Shown in pieces: positions 23,925 through 33,225 of a DNA stretch of 38,019 nt. A program made the position numbers and the translations under genes. Position 1 is the stretch's first letter; each line of letters opens with the position of its first letter. The notes under the pieces were generated by a model. That model was not told the DNA's origin. It did no database searches and was given only the letters and a program-made list of their open reading frames with translations. The DNA lies in assembly GCA_023488885.1 (NCBI GenBank), contig JAMDDH010000028.1:1-38019 (forward strand), read 5' to 3'. Source of the stretch: Thermoplasmatota archaeon (GTDB lineage Archaea > Thermoplasmatota > Thermoplasmata > Thermoplasmatales > Thermoplasmataceae).

Positions 23925-24608
23925 ATGTTTCAGGAAAATAATTTCTATAAAGAGACTTACGACTTTGTGAAAGCGCACGAGGCCATTGACAATGATTTCA
24001 TAAACAGGTTTGCAAAGGGAGATATTTCAGAGGATGAATTCAAGCGTTTTTCTATAGAGTTCTACCACTTTACGCGAGAGTGGGTTTCGATCCTCTCCGT
24101 CCTTCTGGTTAATACTCCTGATGAAAATGACGCTGCAAATCTGACAACAATTCTTGTGTCAGAGCTGGGCGATGAAAACCCACACCACAGGCATGAACTT
24201 CTGTACAGGATGTACCTGAGAAGCATCGGTATTGAGCCGGCAGACCTTGTGAAGAGGGAACAGCTCAAGAGCACCAGGGCTTGGCTTGATGGAATGAGGA
24301 ACTATTTTGGTGGAGAGCACTTTGAAGCCCTTGGGGCTGAATTTGGCCTTGAAAACATGGCTATCCCAATGTGGGATAAGATCCTCGCCGGCATGGACAT
24401 CTGGAAAAATAAGCACCCGGAATACCAGGGAATGAACATAAAGTACTTTACTTTCCACAGGGAACTGGAGGAACACCACGAAGAGGCCATGGAAAATGTT
24501 CTTGGGACTCACGCCAGCAATCCTGTTGCAAGGGAGAAATTCATGAAGGGTGCAAACGGCATCCTTGACCTTGAAGAGAAATTCTGGATAGGCTTATCTG
24601 ACCACTAA
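23925..24608 (+). CDS. Haem-oxygenase-like iron-containing redox enzyme
   Basis: A 227-residue helical protein of the haem-oxygenase-like diiron (HDO) / iron-containing redox family, related to PqqC, TenA and CADD. Likely metal ligands are visible: FSIEFYHFTREW (E, H), LVSELGDENPHHRHELL (E, D, H) and FHRELEEHHEEAM (E, HH). Family members do O2-dependent chemistry on varied substrates (oxidative cleavage, decarboxylation, cofactor assembly). The substrate cannot be told from this sequence. ATG 23925 is preceded by a very AT-rich promoter region (TTATATATAGG and ATATATTTATGAGG). Stands alone. Confidence 0.8.
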   Translation: MFQENNFYKETYDFVKAHEAIDNDFINRFAKGDISEDEFKRFSIEFYHFTREWVSILSVLLVNTPDENDAANLTTILVSELGDENPHHRHELLYRMYLRSIGIEPADLVKREQLKSTRAWLDGMRNYFGGEHFEALGAEFGLENMAIPMWDKILAGMDIWKNKHPEYQGMNIKYFTFHRELEEHHEEAMENVLGTHASNPVAREKFMKGANGILDLEEKFWIGLSDH

Positions 24609-24644
24609 AAAGAGAAAAATTAAATAAATTCCCTATTTTTCTGT

Positions 24645-25247
24645 GTGCAAAATTTCAGTTCCCGGTTTTTTATAATGCGGCATGGAGAGACAGATACCAA
24701 CCGCAAGCGTATATGGCAATGTTCAATAGATGAACCCCTCAATGACACAGGGCGAGCACAGGCCAGGGAAGCTGCAAATTTTGTTATGAACCTCAGGCCG
24801 GATGTTATCGTAAGCAGTGACCTTTCAAGAGCCAGGGAAACTGCCCAGATAGTCGCGAGCTATCTTGATGATGTTGAAATGAGAGTTGAGCCTGGGCTGA
24901 GGGAACGGAGTTGTGGCGAAGCAGAAGGGCTAAACACGGACGGGATACAGAAGAAGTTTGGATTTCGCATGGAAATGACCAGCAGTCTGCTGGACAATGT
25001 TCCCGGCGCCGAGGCCTATGAACACTTTGCGCAGAGAATCCTTGAAACATTCAACCGCATATATGATGAGACCGGCACTTCCAGAGTACTGGCAGTTTGC
25101 CACGGAGGAGTTATGAGAACATTCTACAATGAACAAATTAATCCAGTCCCCTTGGGAATTGTGTTTCACAACTGTGCTATAATAACGACTGCCAGGGAAA
25201 ATGGCAGATGGAGTATTGTGGACAGGTACAAAACAGATAAAATCTGA
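24645..25247 (+). CDS. Histidine phosphatase family protein
   Basis: A 200-residue phosphoglycerate-mutase-like phosphatase. The phosphohistidine motif is RHGETDTN (R12-H13-G). It is followed by SSDLSRARETAQI (second Arg), LRERSCGEAEG (acid pair) and AVCHGGVMRTF (second His). All four catalytic residues are present. It could be a 2,3-bisphosphoglycerate-independent-type phosphatase such as a sugar-phosphate or alpha-ribazole phosphatase; the substrate is open. GTG 24645 is a leaderless start about 22 bases after a TTAAATAAATT box. Confidence 0.88.
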   Translation: MQNFSSRFFIMRHGETDTNRKRIWQCSIDEPLNDTGRAQAREAANFVMNLRPDVIVSSDLSRARETAQIVASYLDDVEMRVEPGLRERSCGEAEGLNTDGIQKKFGFRMEMTSSLLDNVPGAEAYEHFAQRILETFNRIYDETGTSRVLAVCHGGVMRTFYNEQINPVPLGIVFHNCAIITTARENGRWSIVDRYKTDKI

Positions 25248-25279
25248 AAATTAAAGTTCACAGGGAAGTTCCTGTGTTC

Positions 25280-25696
25280 ATGCAGATAAGAAGAGAAGGC
25301 AACAGGATATTTGCAAAGCTGGAAAGCGGCGAGAATGTTCTTGAAATGCTGGAGAAGATTGTCAAGGAACAGAAAGTCAAGAGCGGTGAAATCCTGTGGG
25401 CAATCGGTATGATCAAGGGATTGCAGGTGGGATATTTCAATGGCAGGGAATACGAGAAAGAATTATTCAAAGACAACCTCGAAGTTGTGTCCTTCCACGG
25501 AAGCATTGCTGAGGGTGATCCAAGATTCCATATCCACAGCGCCTGCGCAGGGAAGAGCCACGGAGTTGTGGGCGGGCACCTCTTTGGCGGAGTTGCAGAC
25601 CCGCTCCTGGAAGTCAGCATATCCGTTTTCGAGAGCATCAGGGCTGAGAGAAAAGTCAATCCGTTGAGCGGGCTGAAAGAAATAAACCTGATTTGA
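25280..25696 (+). CDS. PPC/DUF296 domain protein
   Basis: About 138 residues: a PPC (DUF296) domain with a clear Zn/ligand motif, FHIHSACAGKSHGVVGGHLF (HxH, then a third His after GG), a GEILWAIGMIKGLQVGYF first half and a LEVSISVFE strand at the end. PPC domains form trimers and are found alone in archaea, where the role is unknown; in plants they are fused to AT-hooks. GTG 25274 or ATG 25280 are both possible; the latter gives an N-terminus typical of the family (MQIRREGNRIF). Its stop lies two bases from the end of the convergent alcohol dehydrogenase gene. Confidence 0.88.
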   Translation: MQIRREGNRIFAKLESGENVLEMLEKIVKEQKVKSGEILWAIGMIKGLQVGYFNGREYEKELFKDNLEVVSFHGSIAEGDPRFHIHSACAGKSHGVVGGHLFGGVADPLLEVSISVFESIRAERKVNPLSGLKEINLI

Positions 25697-25697
25697 A

Positions 25698-26735
25698 TCA
25701 GAACATGGTTGAAAGGAGCTTCCTGAGCTTCTTGGGATCTCCATTCAACTTCCCAATTATATAGTCCATGTCGGACTCGGTGATCCCGTAGTCTGTGAGC
25801 CGTTTCGTCAGTCCGAGGGAGTCAATAAAATTCTCGATGTAGCGTGCAAACCCCTCTGCACATTCTTTAAGGGTTGTTTCCGTGAACCCCAGTTCCCGGG
25901 ATATTGAGCATATTAACCCTGGATTTTCCCTTGCATACATCATTACAACCTGGGGCAGGGTGATGCAACTTGTTATTCCGTGGGGAACTTCGTACTTTGC
26001 GCCAATTATTCTGCCGATTCTATGGCTCAAACCCATGGGTGCATCAAACACCTCAAAATATGAAAACCAGGCTGCAATCTGGCATTCATACCTTGATTCG
26101 AGGTTATCAAACCTGAGATTGCTCAGCAGCTTTTTCAGGGAAGAGACTGCAAATGTCCTTGCAACCTCGCTGTTAGGGTTTGAATATATTGTTTCAATTG
26201 CGTGGTCCAGTGCCCTTATGCCAGTGGACCTCCACAAAACCTGGGGAGTTTCCATAGCGGCGCGCGGATCAAGGAATACAAAATTTGGGGTTATCTGCCT
26301 GTCCCTGACACCGGTCTTCTCTCCGCCAATGGTGTAGCCTGCACTGTGTGAGAATTCGGCAGCAGACAGGGTCGTCGGAATGGCAATATGCCTGATTGAG
26401 AGATCATAATAGTACCTCACGACCTTTGCGGCATCTATAACGCTGCCTCCACCTATGGAGATAATTACATCACATTTGTGATTCCGCAGGGTCTCTGTGG
26501 CATGTTCAATCTCCTCCATGGGCGAATGCTGGGTTATCTCTTTGAATTCCGTGTATTTTATAGGGAGTTCTGCCACAAGTTCACTGTAAAAAGAATTCCT
26601 AGAAACTGACTTGTTGGTGATAATAAGGGCCCGTGTGCTCTTTATTTCTTTGAGCAGAGATGGCAAATCCTTGATGCAGTCTATCCCATGGTATACTTTC
26701 TCAGTGGGAAGGTAGTTGTAGATCAAGTGTACCAC
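25698..26735 (-). CDS. Iron-containing (group III) alcohol dehydrogenase, maleylacetate-reductase-like
   Basis: A 345-residue enzyme of the Fe-ADH/dehydroquinate-synthase-like superfamily. The NAD(P) loop is GGGSVIDAAK. Metal-ligand segments are ALDHAIE, LSHRIG and VPHG, in the order D/H, H, H as in this family. Length and the LSHRIGRIIGAKYEVPHG segment fit maleylacetate reductases. It is the last gene of the tyrosine-degradation operon and starts (GTG 26735) 13 bases inside the homogentisate dioxygenase gene, so it is translated with it. It may act on the ring-cleavage product or on an aldehyde or ketone from the same pathway; that is inference. Confidence 0.85.
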   Translation of the reverse strand: MVHLIYNYLPTEKVYHGIDCIKDLPSLLKEIKSTRALIITNKSVSRNSFYSELVAELPIKYTEFKEITQHSPMEEIEHATETLRNHKCDVIISIGGGSVIDAAKVVRYYYDLSIRHIAIPTTLSAAEFSHSAGYTIGGEKTGVRDRQITPNFVFLDPRAAMETPQVLWRSTGIRALDHAIETIYSNPNSEVARTFAVSSLKKLLSNLRFDNLESRYECQIAAWFSYFEVFDAPMGLSHRIGRIIGAKYEVPHGITSCITLPQVVMMYARENPGLICSISRELGFTETTLKECAEGFARYIENFIDSLGLTKRLTDYGITESDMDYIIGKLNGDPKKLRKLLSTMF

Positions 26736-27868
26736 GATGACATGTATGCTGAATCCTCAATGGCTATGGCTTCCTTTGTGAGCTTCAGGGGCCGGTAGGC
26801 TTCAACCATCACTGCAACCTCATCGGTCCCTTCTTTTCCTATCGCACCCTGAACTGCTCCAGGTTGCGGGCCATGTATTAATCCCCTGACGTGAAGTGTC
26901 AGGGATCCTTCGGAAATGCCTTTCCTGCTCATAAAATTTCCAGACGAATAAAACAGGACTTCATCTGTGTCTATGTTGCTGTGGTAGTATGAAATGGGTA
27001 TGGCGCGGGGATGGAAGTCATACTTTCTTGGCAGAAAAGTGCCAACCATGAATGACTTTGAGCTGAAAGTTTCGTGAACAGGTGGAGGTTGGTGCAACCT
27101 GCCCACGATTGGAGCCATAAGGGAAACGTTGATGGCCCATGGAAACAGGTAACCATCCCATCCGGCGACATCGAAGGGGTGCTGGTCCCTTGATTCCTCA
27201 AGGTAGTAATCGCCGAAGTCCACAAGAACCCTGAAATCACCCTCCTCCAGATTGGGCTTTCCAAGTGTCGGGTGCCGGATATCCCGTGAATAATATGGGG
27301 AGCCTTCCTTGATCTGCCCGTAAATGTTCAGGTATCTTGGCGGAATTCCCATTCTTTCCCTGGATTCTACGTAAAAGAATTCTGATCCTTGGCTGCATTT
27401 CATCTGGTATGTGGTTCCCTTTGGAATGTGGATGTAATCGCCCCTGCCGAATTTCAGGGTACCCAGGGATGAATTCAGTTCACCCTCTCCCTTCTGCACA
27501 AAGAAAAGCTGCTCATTTATGGCACTCCTGAAGAAGTAGCTCATCTGTTCCTTAGGCTTTATGAGCCCCATTTCAACGTCGTCATTGAACATAAGGCAGG
27601 TCCTTCCGCTGATAAAATCGCCATGTGGCTTGATCTGGGACCCTTTGAGGTGCCTGTGCCTCAGTTCTTCATCGGAACCATCAGAAAGATGGGGCTTTTC
27701 AATCCTTTTTATTGACTTGACCCTTGTTGGTTCCCTCTCATGATACAGAAGAGAATAAGGGCCGTCAAAGCTTTCCTCCCCGAAAAGCTCTTCCTTCAAT
27801 ATGTGAGTTGAGTCATCAAAAGTGTGTCTGCTCTCGGTTGTTATTCCCTGCCTTACGTAGTATACCAT
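26723..27868 (-). CDS. hmgA: Homogentisate 1,2-dioxygenase
   Basis: A 381-residue double-cupin dioxygenase of the HmgA family. The Fe(II) ligand regions are visible: PPPVHETF (catalytic His), YYHSNIDTDEVLFY (His and Glu ligands) and LIHGPQPGAVQ (third His). The first cupin has RGDYIHIPKGTTY. The enzyme opens the ring of homogentisate to give maleylacetoacetate, using O2. It is third in the operon, after HPD and FAH, with a 10-base gap to FAH. It is shorter than animal HGD (about 445 residues), which is common in archaea and bacteria. Confidence 0.9.
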   Translation of the reverse strand: MVYYVRQGITTESRHTFDDSTHILKEELFGEESFDGPYSLLYHEREPTRVKSIKRIEKPHLSDGSDEELRHRHLKGSQIKPHGDFISGRTCLMFNDDVEMGLIKPKEQMSYFFRSAINEQLFFVQKGEGELNSSLGTLKFGRGDYIHIPKGTTYQMKCSQGSEFFYVESRERMGIPPRYLNIYGQIKEGSPYYSRDIRHPTLGKPNLEEGDFRVLVDFGDYYLEESRDQHPFDVAGWDGYLFPWAINVSLMAPIVGRLHQPPPVHETFSSKSFMVGTFLPRKYDFHPRAIPISYYHSNIDTDEVLFYSSGNFMSRKGISEGSLTLHVRGLIHGPQPGAVQGAIGKEGTDEVAVMVEAYRPLKLTKEAIAIEDSAYMSSWYT

Positions 27869-27878
27869 CTTTTATCCC

Positions 27879-28790
27879 TCATACAATGTTTGAGGCAAGC
27901 TCGCCGAAAAAGTCTGAACCAAATTTCACAACATCACCTGGTTTGAGCCAGCCGGTCTTTTCCGGTCCATGCTCAAGTATGCATCCGTTTCCCACAGTGC
28001 CGCTCATGATGATGTCTCCCGGCCTCAAAGTAACATCTGTGGATGCCCAGGAAATAAGATCAGAAAACGTCCAGTGCATGGTGGACAGGTTGTTCTTCAT
28101 GAATTCTATCCCATTGAGGTTGACCCATACCTCTGAATTCAGTTTCCCGTTATTGTCAACCATGCTTGCCGCTTCCTCTGCAGTGACAAGGTATCTTCCA
28201 AATGAAGTAGCGAAATCCTTGCTCTTTGAAGGGCCGAGCCCTATGGCCATTTCCTTCCTCTGCTGGTCCCTTGCACTCCAGTCGTTCATAAGAACAAAAC
28301 CGAAAATGTGTTCCCAGGCATCACCTTTTGTGATGTTTCTCCCCTCTTTCCCAATGACTGCTGCGATCTCGAGCTCAAAATCAAGCTCTTTTGTAAAAGA
28401 TGGCCGGGCAATGTTGCAGTCGCTTGGGTAAAGCGAGGAATTACCTGAATAGTAATAGGCGGGGAATTCGTACCATTCCGCTGGTACCTCCAGCCCCCTT
28501 CTTGCCCGGGCATTTCTCACATGATCCTCAAAGGCGTAAAAATCCCTGATCTGGTTCACATGTGGTATGGGCAGGAGATAGGACTTTGGAACAATGTCCT
28601 GAAGGGACGCATGCTTTCCCTGTGAAAGAAAGTCCCTGATTTTTTCCATATTCTTCTGAATAATGTAAAAGAAAGATGCCCCCGTATTCTCCATATCGAC
28701 TCCAGTGATTTCGCTTAGATCGTAATATCTGGAATCGTACAGAATCACTGTTTTTGGACCATCGTCCGTAATAGCCCTTGCTATTTTCAT
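27879..28790 (-). CDS. Fumarylacetoacetase-like FAH-family hydrolase
   Basis: A 303-residue FAH-fold enzyme. The metal-binding cluster is ELDFELEIAAVIG. NDWSARDQQRKE is the catalytic His/Asp-region equivalent, and LRPGDIIMSGTVGNGCI ends the signature. Placed between HPD and homogentisate dioxygenase, it most likely performs the last step, cleaving fumarylacetoacetate (or maleylacetoacetate) to fumarate (maleate) and acetoacetate. The gene starts 2 bases after the HPD stop, so they are translationally coupled. It is a different subfamily from the paralogue at 18911. Confidence 0.88.
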   Translation of the reverse strand: MKIARAITDDGPKTVILYDSRYYDLSEITGVDMENTGASFFYIIQKNMEKIRDFLSQGKHASLQDIVPKSYLLPIPHVNQIRDFYAFEDHVRNARARRGLEVPAEWYEFPAYYYSGNSSLYPSDCNIARPSFTKELDFELEIAAVIGKEGRNITKGDAWEHIFGFVLMNDWSARDQQRKEMAIGLGPSKSKDFATSFGRYLVTAEEAASMVDNNGKLNSEVWVNLNGIEFMKNNLSTMHWTFSDLISWASTDVTLRPGDIIMSGTVGNGCILEHGPEKTGWLKPGDVVKFGSDFFGELASNIV

Positions 28791-28792
28791 GC

Positions 28793-29878
28793 CTAAAGGT
28801 TTCCCCTTTTTTCCTGTTCCATCTCAATGGATTTGAACAGTTCCCTGAAGTTTCCCTTTCCAAATGAAGTCGCGCCCTTCCTCTGTATGACCTCATAAAA
28901 GAAAGTAGGCCTGTCCCCGGTTGGCTTGGTGAAGATCTGAAGAAGGTAACCGTCGTCGTCCCTGTCCACCAGGATATTGAGATTCTGGAGTTCCTCAAAC
29001 TTTTCATCTATCTTGCCCACCCTGTCGGGAAGGGTCTCGTAGTAACTCGATGGAGTTGAGAGAAATTCCACACCCCTGCTCTTCATATCCGCCACAGTCC
29101 TGATAATGTTGTCTGTTTCTATGGCAATGTGCTGTACGCCGGGAGAACTGTAATAATCGAGGTATTCCTGAATCTGTGACTTCTTGAGGCCCAGAGCAGG
29201 TTCGTTGATGGGAAATATAATCTTCCTGTCGCCGTACTGCACAACCTTTGACCTGAGTGAGGAATATTCTGTGCTTATGTCCTTGTCATCGAAGCTGAGC
29301 AACTGATCGAATCCAAGCCCTTTTATGTAATAATCGACCCATGAATCCATCATCCTGTCTTCGACGTTGCCCACCACGTGGTCGATCTTTTTCAGGCCGA
29401 CCGGTTTTGCTTTAATGTTCAACTCTTCGTAACCTGCAGGAATATCTGATCCAGCCTCAGAGAAATCGGTAAGCGTGTGTACAGTTTCACCGTAAGTGGC
29501 AAGCTCAGCAGTCCGGTAAGTGCCGAAATCACCCTTGATGCTGTTTTCACCTCTAACCTTGACAACGCCCCTTTTCTTGACAAAATCAAGTGTATCCCCT
29601 ATATTTTCTACTTTCATGGATACGTCTTTGACGCCATCCCCGTGCAGCCTGACGTGATCGGCGATTGGAGACTCATAGTTCAGGAAACTTGTGAAGACAA
29701 GCCTTACATTGTTCTGCTGCAAAAGATAGGATACACGGTCCCTGACTCCTGTTTCGGGGCCAGCATAAGCTTTAAGGTCAAACCCCAGCGCATGCTGGTG
29801 GTAAAATGCCCACTGCTTTGCCGATCCCACGTAATATTCTACTGCGTTCAGTGAGTCAAAAAGATTCTCGTTACCCAT
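28793..29878 (-). CDS. hpd: 4-Hydroxyphenylpyruvate dioxygenase
   Basis: A 361-residue non-haem Fe(II) dioxygenase made of two vicinal-oxygen-chelate halves. The metal ligands are H167 (KKIDHVVG), H250 (GVQHIAI) and E329 (FYEVIQR). The C-terminal GKGNFRELFKSIE helix is typical of HPPD and closes the active site. It converts 4-hydroxyphenylpyruvate, from tyrosine transamination, to homogentisate. It is the first gene of the four-gene operon (HPD, FAH, HmgA, Fe-ADH). A box A at 29899-29908 is about 26 bases before the ATG, so the transcript is leaderless. Confidence 0.93.
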   Translation of the reverse strand: MGNENLFDSLNAVEYYVGSAKQWAFYHQHALGFDLKAYAGPETGVRDRVSYLLQQNNVRLVFTSFLNYESPIADHVRLHGDGVKDVSMKVENIGDTLDFVKKRGVVKVRGENSIKGDFGTYRTAELATYGETVHTLTDFSEAGSDIPAGYEELNIKAKPVGLKKIDHVVGNVEDRMMDSWVDYYIKGLGFDQLLSFDDKDISTEYSSLRSKVVQYGDRKIIFPINEPALGLKKSQIQEYLDYYSSPGVQHIAIETDNIIRTVADMKSRGVEFLSTPSSYYETLPDRVGKIDEKFEELQNLNILVDRDDDGYLLQIFTKPTGDRPTFFYEVIQRKGATSFGKGNFRELFKSIEMEQEKRGNL

Positions 29879-29898
29879 GACTTATCATGAAGCAACGG

Positions 29899-29908
29899 TT
29901 ATAAAAAG
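29899..29908 (-). promoter_or_regulatory. Box A promoter of the tyrosine-degradation operon
   Basis: Minus-strand CTTTTTATAA, centred 26 bases before ATG 29878 of hpd. It fits the leaderless pattern of this window. The rest of the 147-base divergent region to 30025 shows no obvious operator. Confidence 0.6.
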
Positions 29909-30025
29909 TTTCCCTGAATACCGTATTTTTGCGTGTCACTGATTAACAAACGCATTTATCATATGCGGATTGCTGACAAATATGCAAACCCATAATTACC
30001 CAGTTGAAATTCTTGCAGGAAAGAA

Positions 30026-30685
30026 GTGAGCAAAGAAATTTACATATCAGTACTTTCGTGCAAATTCAACAATGAGTTCTGGAAATTATCCCGGGAATCC
30101 CAGAATGAACTGTTCGGGGAGCTTGAGGAATTTTTTGTGGAGTCCAGGAAGAACCTCATCCACCTTAGAACCTACAGGTCAGTGAGGCATTCCTGCGACC
30201 TTCTGGTCTGGCTTTCTTCATCTGAACCTGAAAGGCTCCTGGCTTTCAAGGAAAGCCTCAAGCGTGCACTGAGGGGCCTTGGAGAAGAGAATTACAGCAT
30301 GCTTTCACTTTACGAACACTCCCCTTACCTCAAAGCGGGTGAAGAACTATCAAAGTCCCTGAATTTTACTCCAATGAAGTATTTTGTGTGTTACCCCATG
30401 AACAAGGACCCGGAGTGGTACCTGGTTGATGCCAAAGAAAGGAAAACCATAATGGGTGAGCATATTGCAATGGCCACCTCCAACCCGGAAAACAAGGATA
30501 TAAGGTCCTATACCACGTATTCATACGGAATTTCAGACCAGGAATTTGTTGTGATGTATGAAACAGATTCACTCTCTGACTGGTCCCATGTTACACAGAA
30601 ACTGAGGGAAGCCAGGCAGAGGAAATGGATCACAAAGGAATACCCCATTTTTGTGGGGCTTCTCTCTGAGCCATTCAAGTTTTGA
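30026..30685 (+). CDS. Chlorite dismutase/HemQ-family haem protein
   Basis: A 219-residue protein of the chlorite-dismutase-like family, with the duplicated ferredoxin-like fold. The C-terminal half has the family's strongest segments: FVCYPMNKDPEWYLVD, IMGEHIAMA (likely proximal His), YTTYSYGISDQEFVVMYE and LREARQRKWITKE. In archaea and Gram-positive bacteria such proteins are mostly HemQ/ChdC, which decarboxylate coproheme in haem synthesis. The distal Arg of chlorite dismutases is not obvious, so dismutase activity is unlikely. GTG 30026 is preceded by a purine-rich AGGAAAGAA. ThiI follows 12 bases after its stop. Confidence 0.82.
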   Translation: MSKEIYISVLSCKFNNEFWKLSRESQNELFGELEEFFVESRKNLIHLRTYRSVRHSCDLLVWLSSSEPERLLAFKESLKRALRGLGEENYSMLSLYEHSPYLKAGEELSKSLNFTPMKYFVCYPMNKDPEWYLVDAKERKTIMGEHIAMATSNPENKDIRSYTTYSYGISDQEFVVMYETDSLSDWSHVTQKLREARQRKWITKEYPIFVGLLSEPFKF

Positions 30686-30697
30686 AGGTTATGAAAT

Positions 30698-32149
<1,452 letters not shown>

Positions 32150-32200
32150 AGCCCTTGCAATAACAGTTTAGTACGAGGCGCCAATATAATATTGTTCCAA

Positions 32201-32611
32201 ATGCCCGTGCTCAACAACAGACCTTTGCTGAAAACAGCCAATTCCCATAAAGCAAGATTTCAAGTCATATATGACGGGGCATGTGGCGTCTGCAATGCAT
32301 CTGTGGGCTTTCTTAGACACATAGATTTCCTGCACCAGTATTCCTACCTGACACTACAGTCGTATTCCAAAACATACGACTCCAGAATACCGCTTGAATA
32401 TCTCCAGGATAGCATCCATGTCATTGACTTCCAGAGAAATGAAACCACAACCGGAATGAAAGGGGTTTCTCGGCTATTGCTGCACTCTCCGCCTGCTTTT
32501 CCTTTGTATCTCACTGTGGTGCTATTGAGATACCTTGCCATAGCTGATCCCCTGTACATGTGGATATCTGCCTCCAGGTACGTTCTTTCCCGAAATTTAA
32601 TTCATCGCTGA
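32201..32611 (+). CDS. DCC family thiol-disulfide oxidoreductase-like protein
   Basis: About 136 residues. The signature is YDGACGVCNASVGFL, with the CxxC pair at 28 and 31 (DUF393/DCC family). A conserved arginine-like turn and hydrophobic helices follow (FPLYLTVVLLRYLAIADPLYMWI). Members are small membrane-near thioredoxin-fold proteins whose redox partners are not well known. The frame is open from TTG 32192, but ATG 32201 gives a more usual N-terminus. It stands apart from ThiI by 51 bases. Confidence 0.78.
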   Translation: MPVLNNRPLLKTANSHKARFQVIYDGACGVCNASVGFLRHIDFLHQYSYLTLQSYSKTYDSRIPLEYLQDSIHVIDFQRNETTTGMKGVSRLLLHSPPAFPLYLTVVLLRYLAIADPLYMWISASRYVLSRNLIHR

Positions 32612-32724
32612 AATTTTACAAATACCTTTCCCTTTCCAAATAGTATTTCCCGCTAATGCCTGATGAAAAAAAATTATTTCTCATATTCTGCAGTAAATAT
32701 ATATTCGTATCAAGTCTCTAACAA

Positions 32725-33225
32725 TTGAGGAACTTGGAAGATAGCAACAAATCTGGAAACGAGAATTACAAATTGCTTCTTGACAAACTCAAACTGGATA
32801 TCAAAACCACTATTGCGCCTGCCAAAGGAAGTGAAACCTACCTGGCGGCTCTGAAGAGCGAAATACTGGAAACCCCGGATCCTGATATTAGGGCCTTTGT
32901 CAGCCTTATTTCATCCGGAAGGAGGAGAAAGCCCAGAAAGCTCTTCATTGTGGCAGCCGGACAGATGGCATTCTCATCGATCCTTCTGTTCATGGGGCTT
33001 GTGCTCATTTTTCCCACTTTCTTCTATTACGCCAACCCGGAAGTGATCCTGAACTACTTTGGCTCGTATATTGTATCTGTGCCACCTGATTCCATTGAGT
33101 CCACTGTGATATTGGCTGTGGATTTCATCATCTCGGTAATAATGCTTCTCTCTGCTTTCCAGATCATAAGGTTTGCGTCTGATAACATGAAGGAAGCGGG
33201 ACTTACCGTGACTGATGCCAATTGA
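32725..33225 (+). CDS. Small membrane protein ahead of the APC transporter
   Basis: A 166-residue protein with a charged N-terminal half (about 70 residues, including KLLLDKLKLDIK), a basic turn (SSGRRRKPRK) and then two or three membrane helices (FIVAAGQMAFSSILLFMGLV, then TVILAVDFIISVIMLLSAF). No family is recognised. TTG 32725 is about 25 bases from a strong box A (AAATATATATT, 32695-32705), typical of a leaderless gene. It overlaps the transporter start by 4 bases (ATTGA), so it may be a partner of that transporter. Confidence 0.65.
   Translation: MRNLEDSNKSGNENYKLLLDKLKLDIKTTIAPAKGSETYLAALKSEILETPDPDIRAFVSLISSGRRRKPRKLFIVAAGQMAFSSILLFMGLVLIFPTFFYYANPEVILNYFGSYIVSVPPDSIESTVILAVDFIISVIMLLSAFQIIRFASDNMKEAGLTVTDAN

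Noticed and set aside
27724-28431. 235-codon ORF antisense to FAH and HmgA
   Set aside because: The opposite strand encodes clearly conserved enzymes; a typical shadow.
30026-30685. True chlorite dismutase
   Set aside because: The distal arginine context is not evident, and genomic context gives no chlorate metabolism; HemQ-type is more likely.
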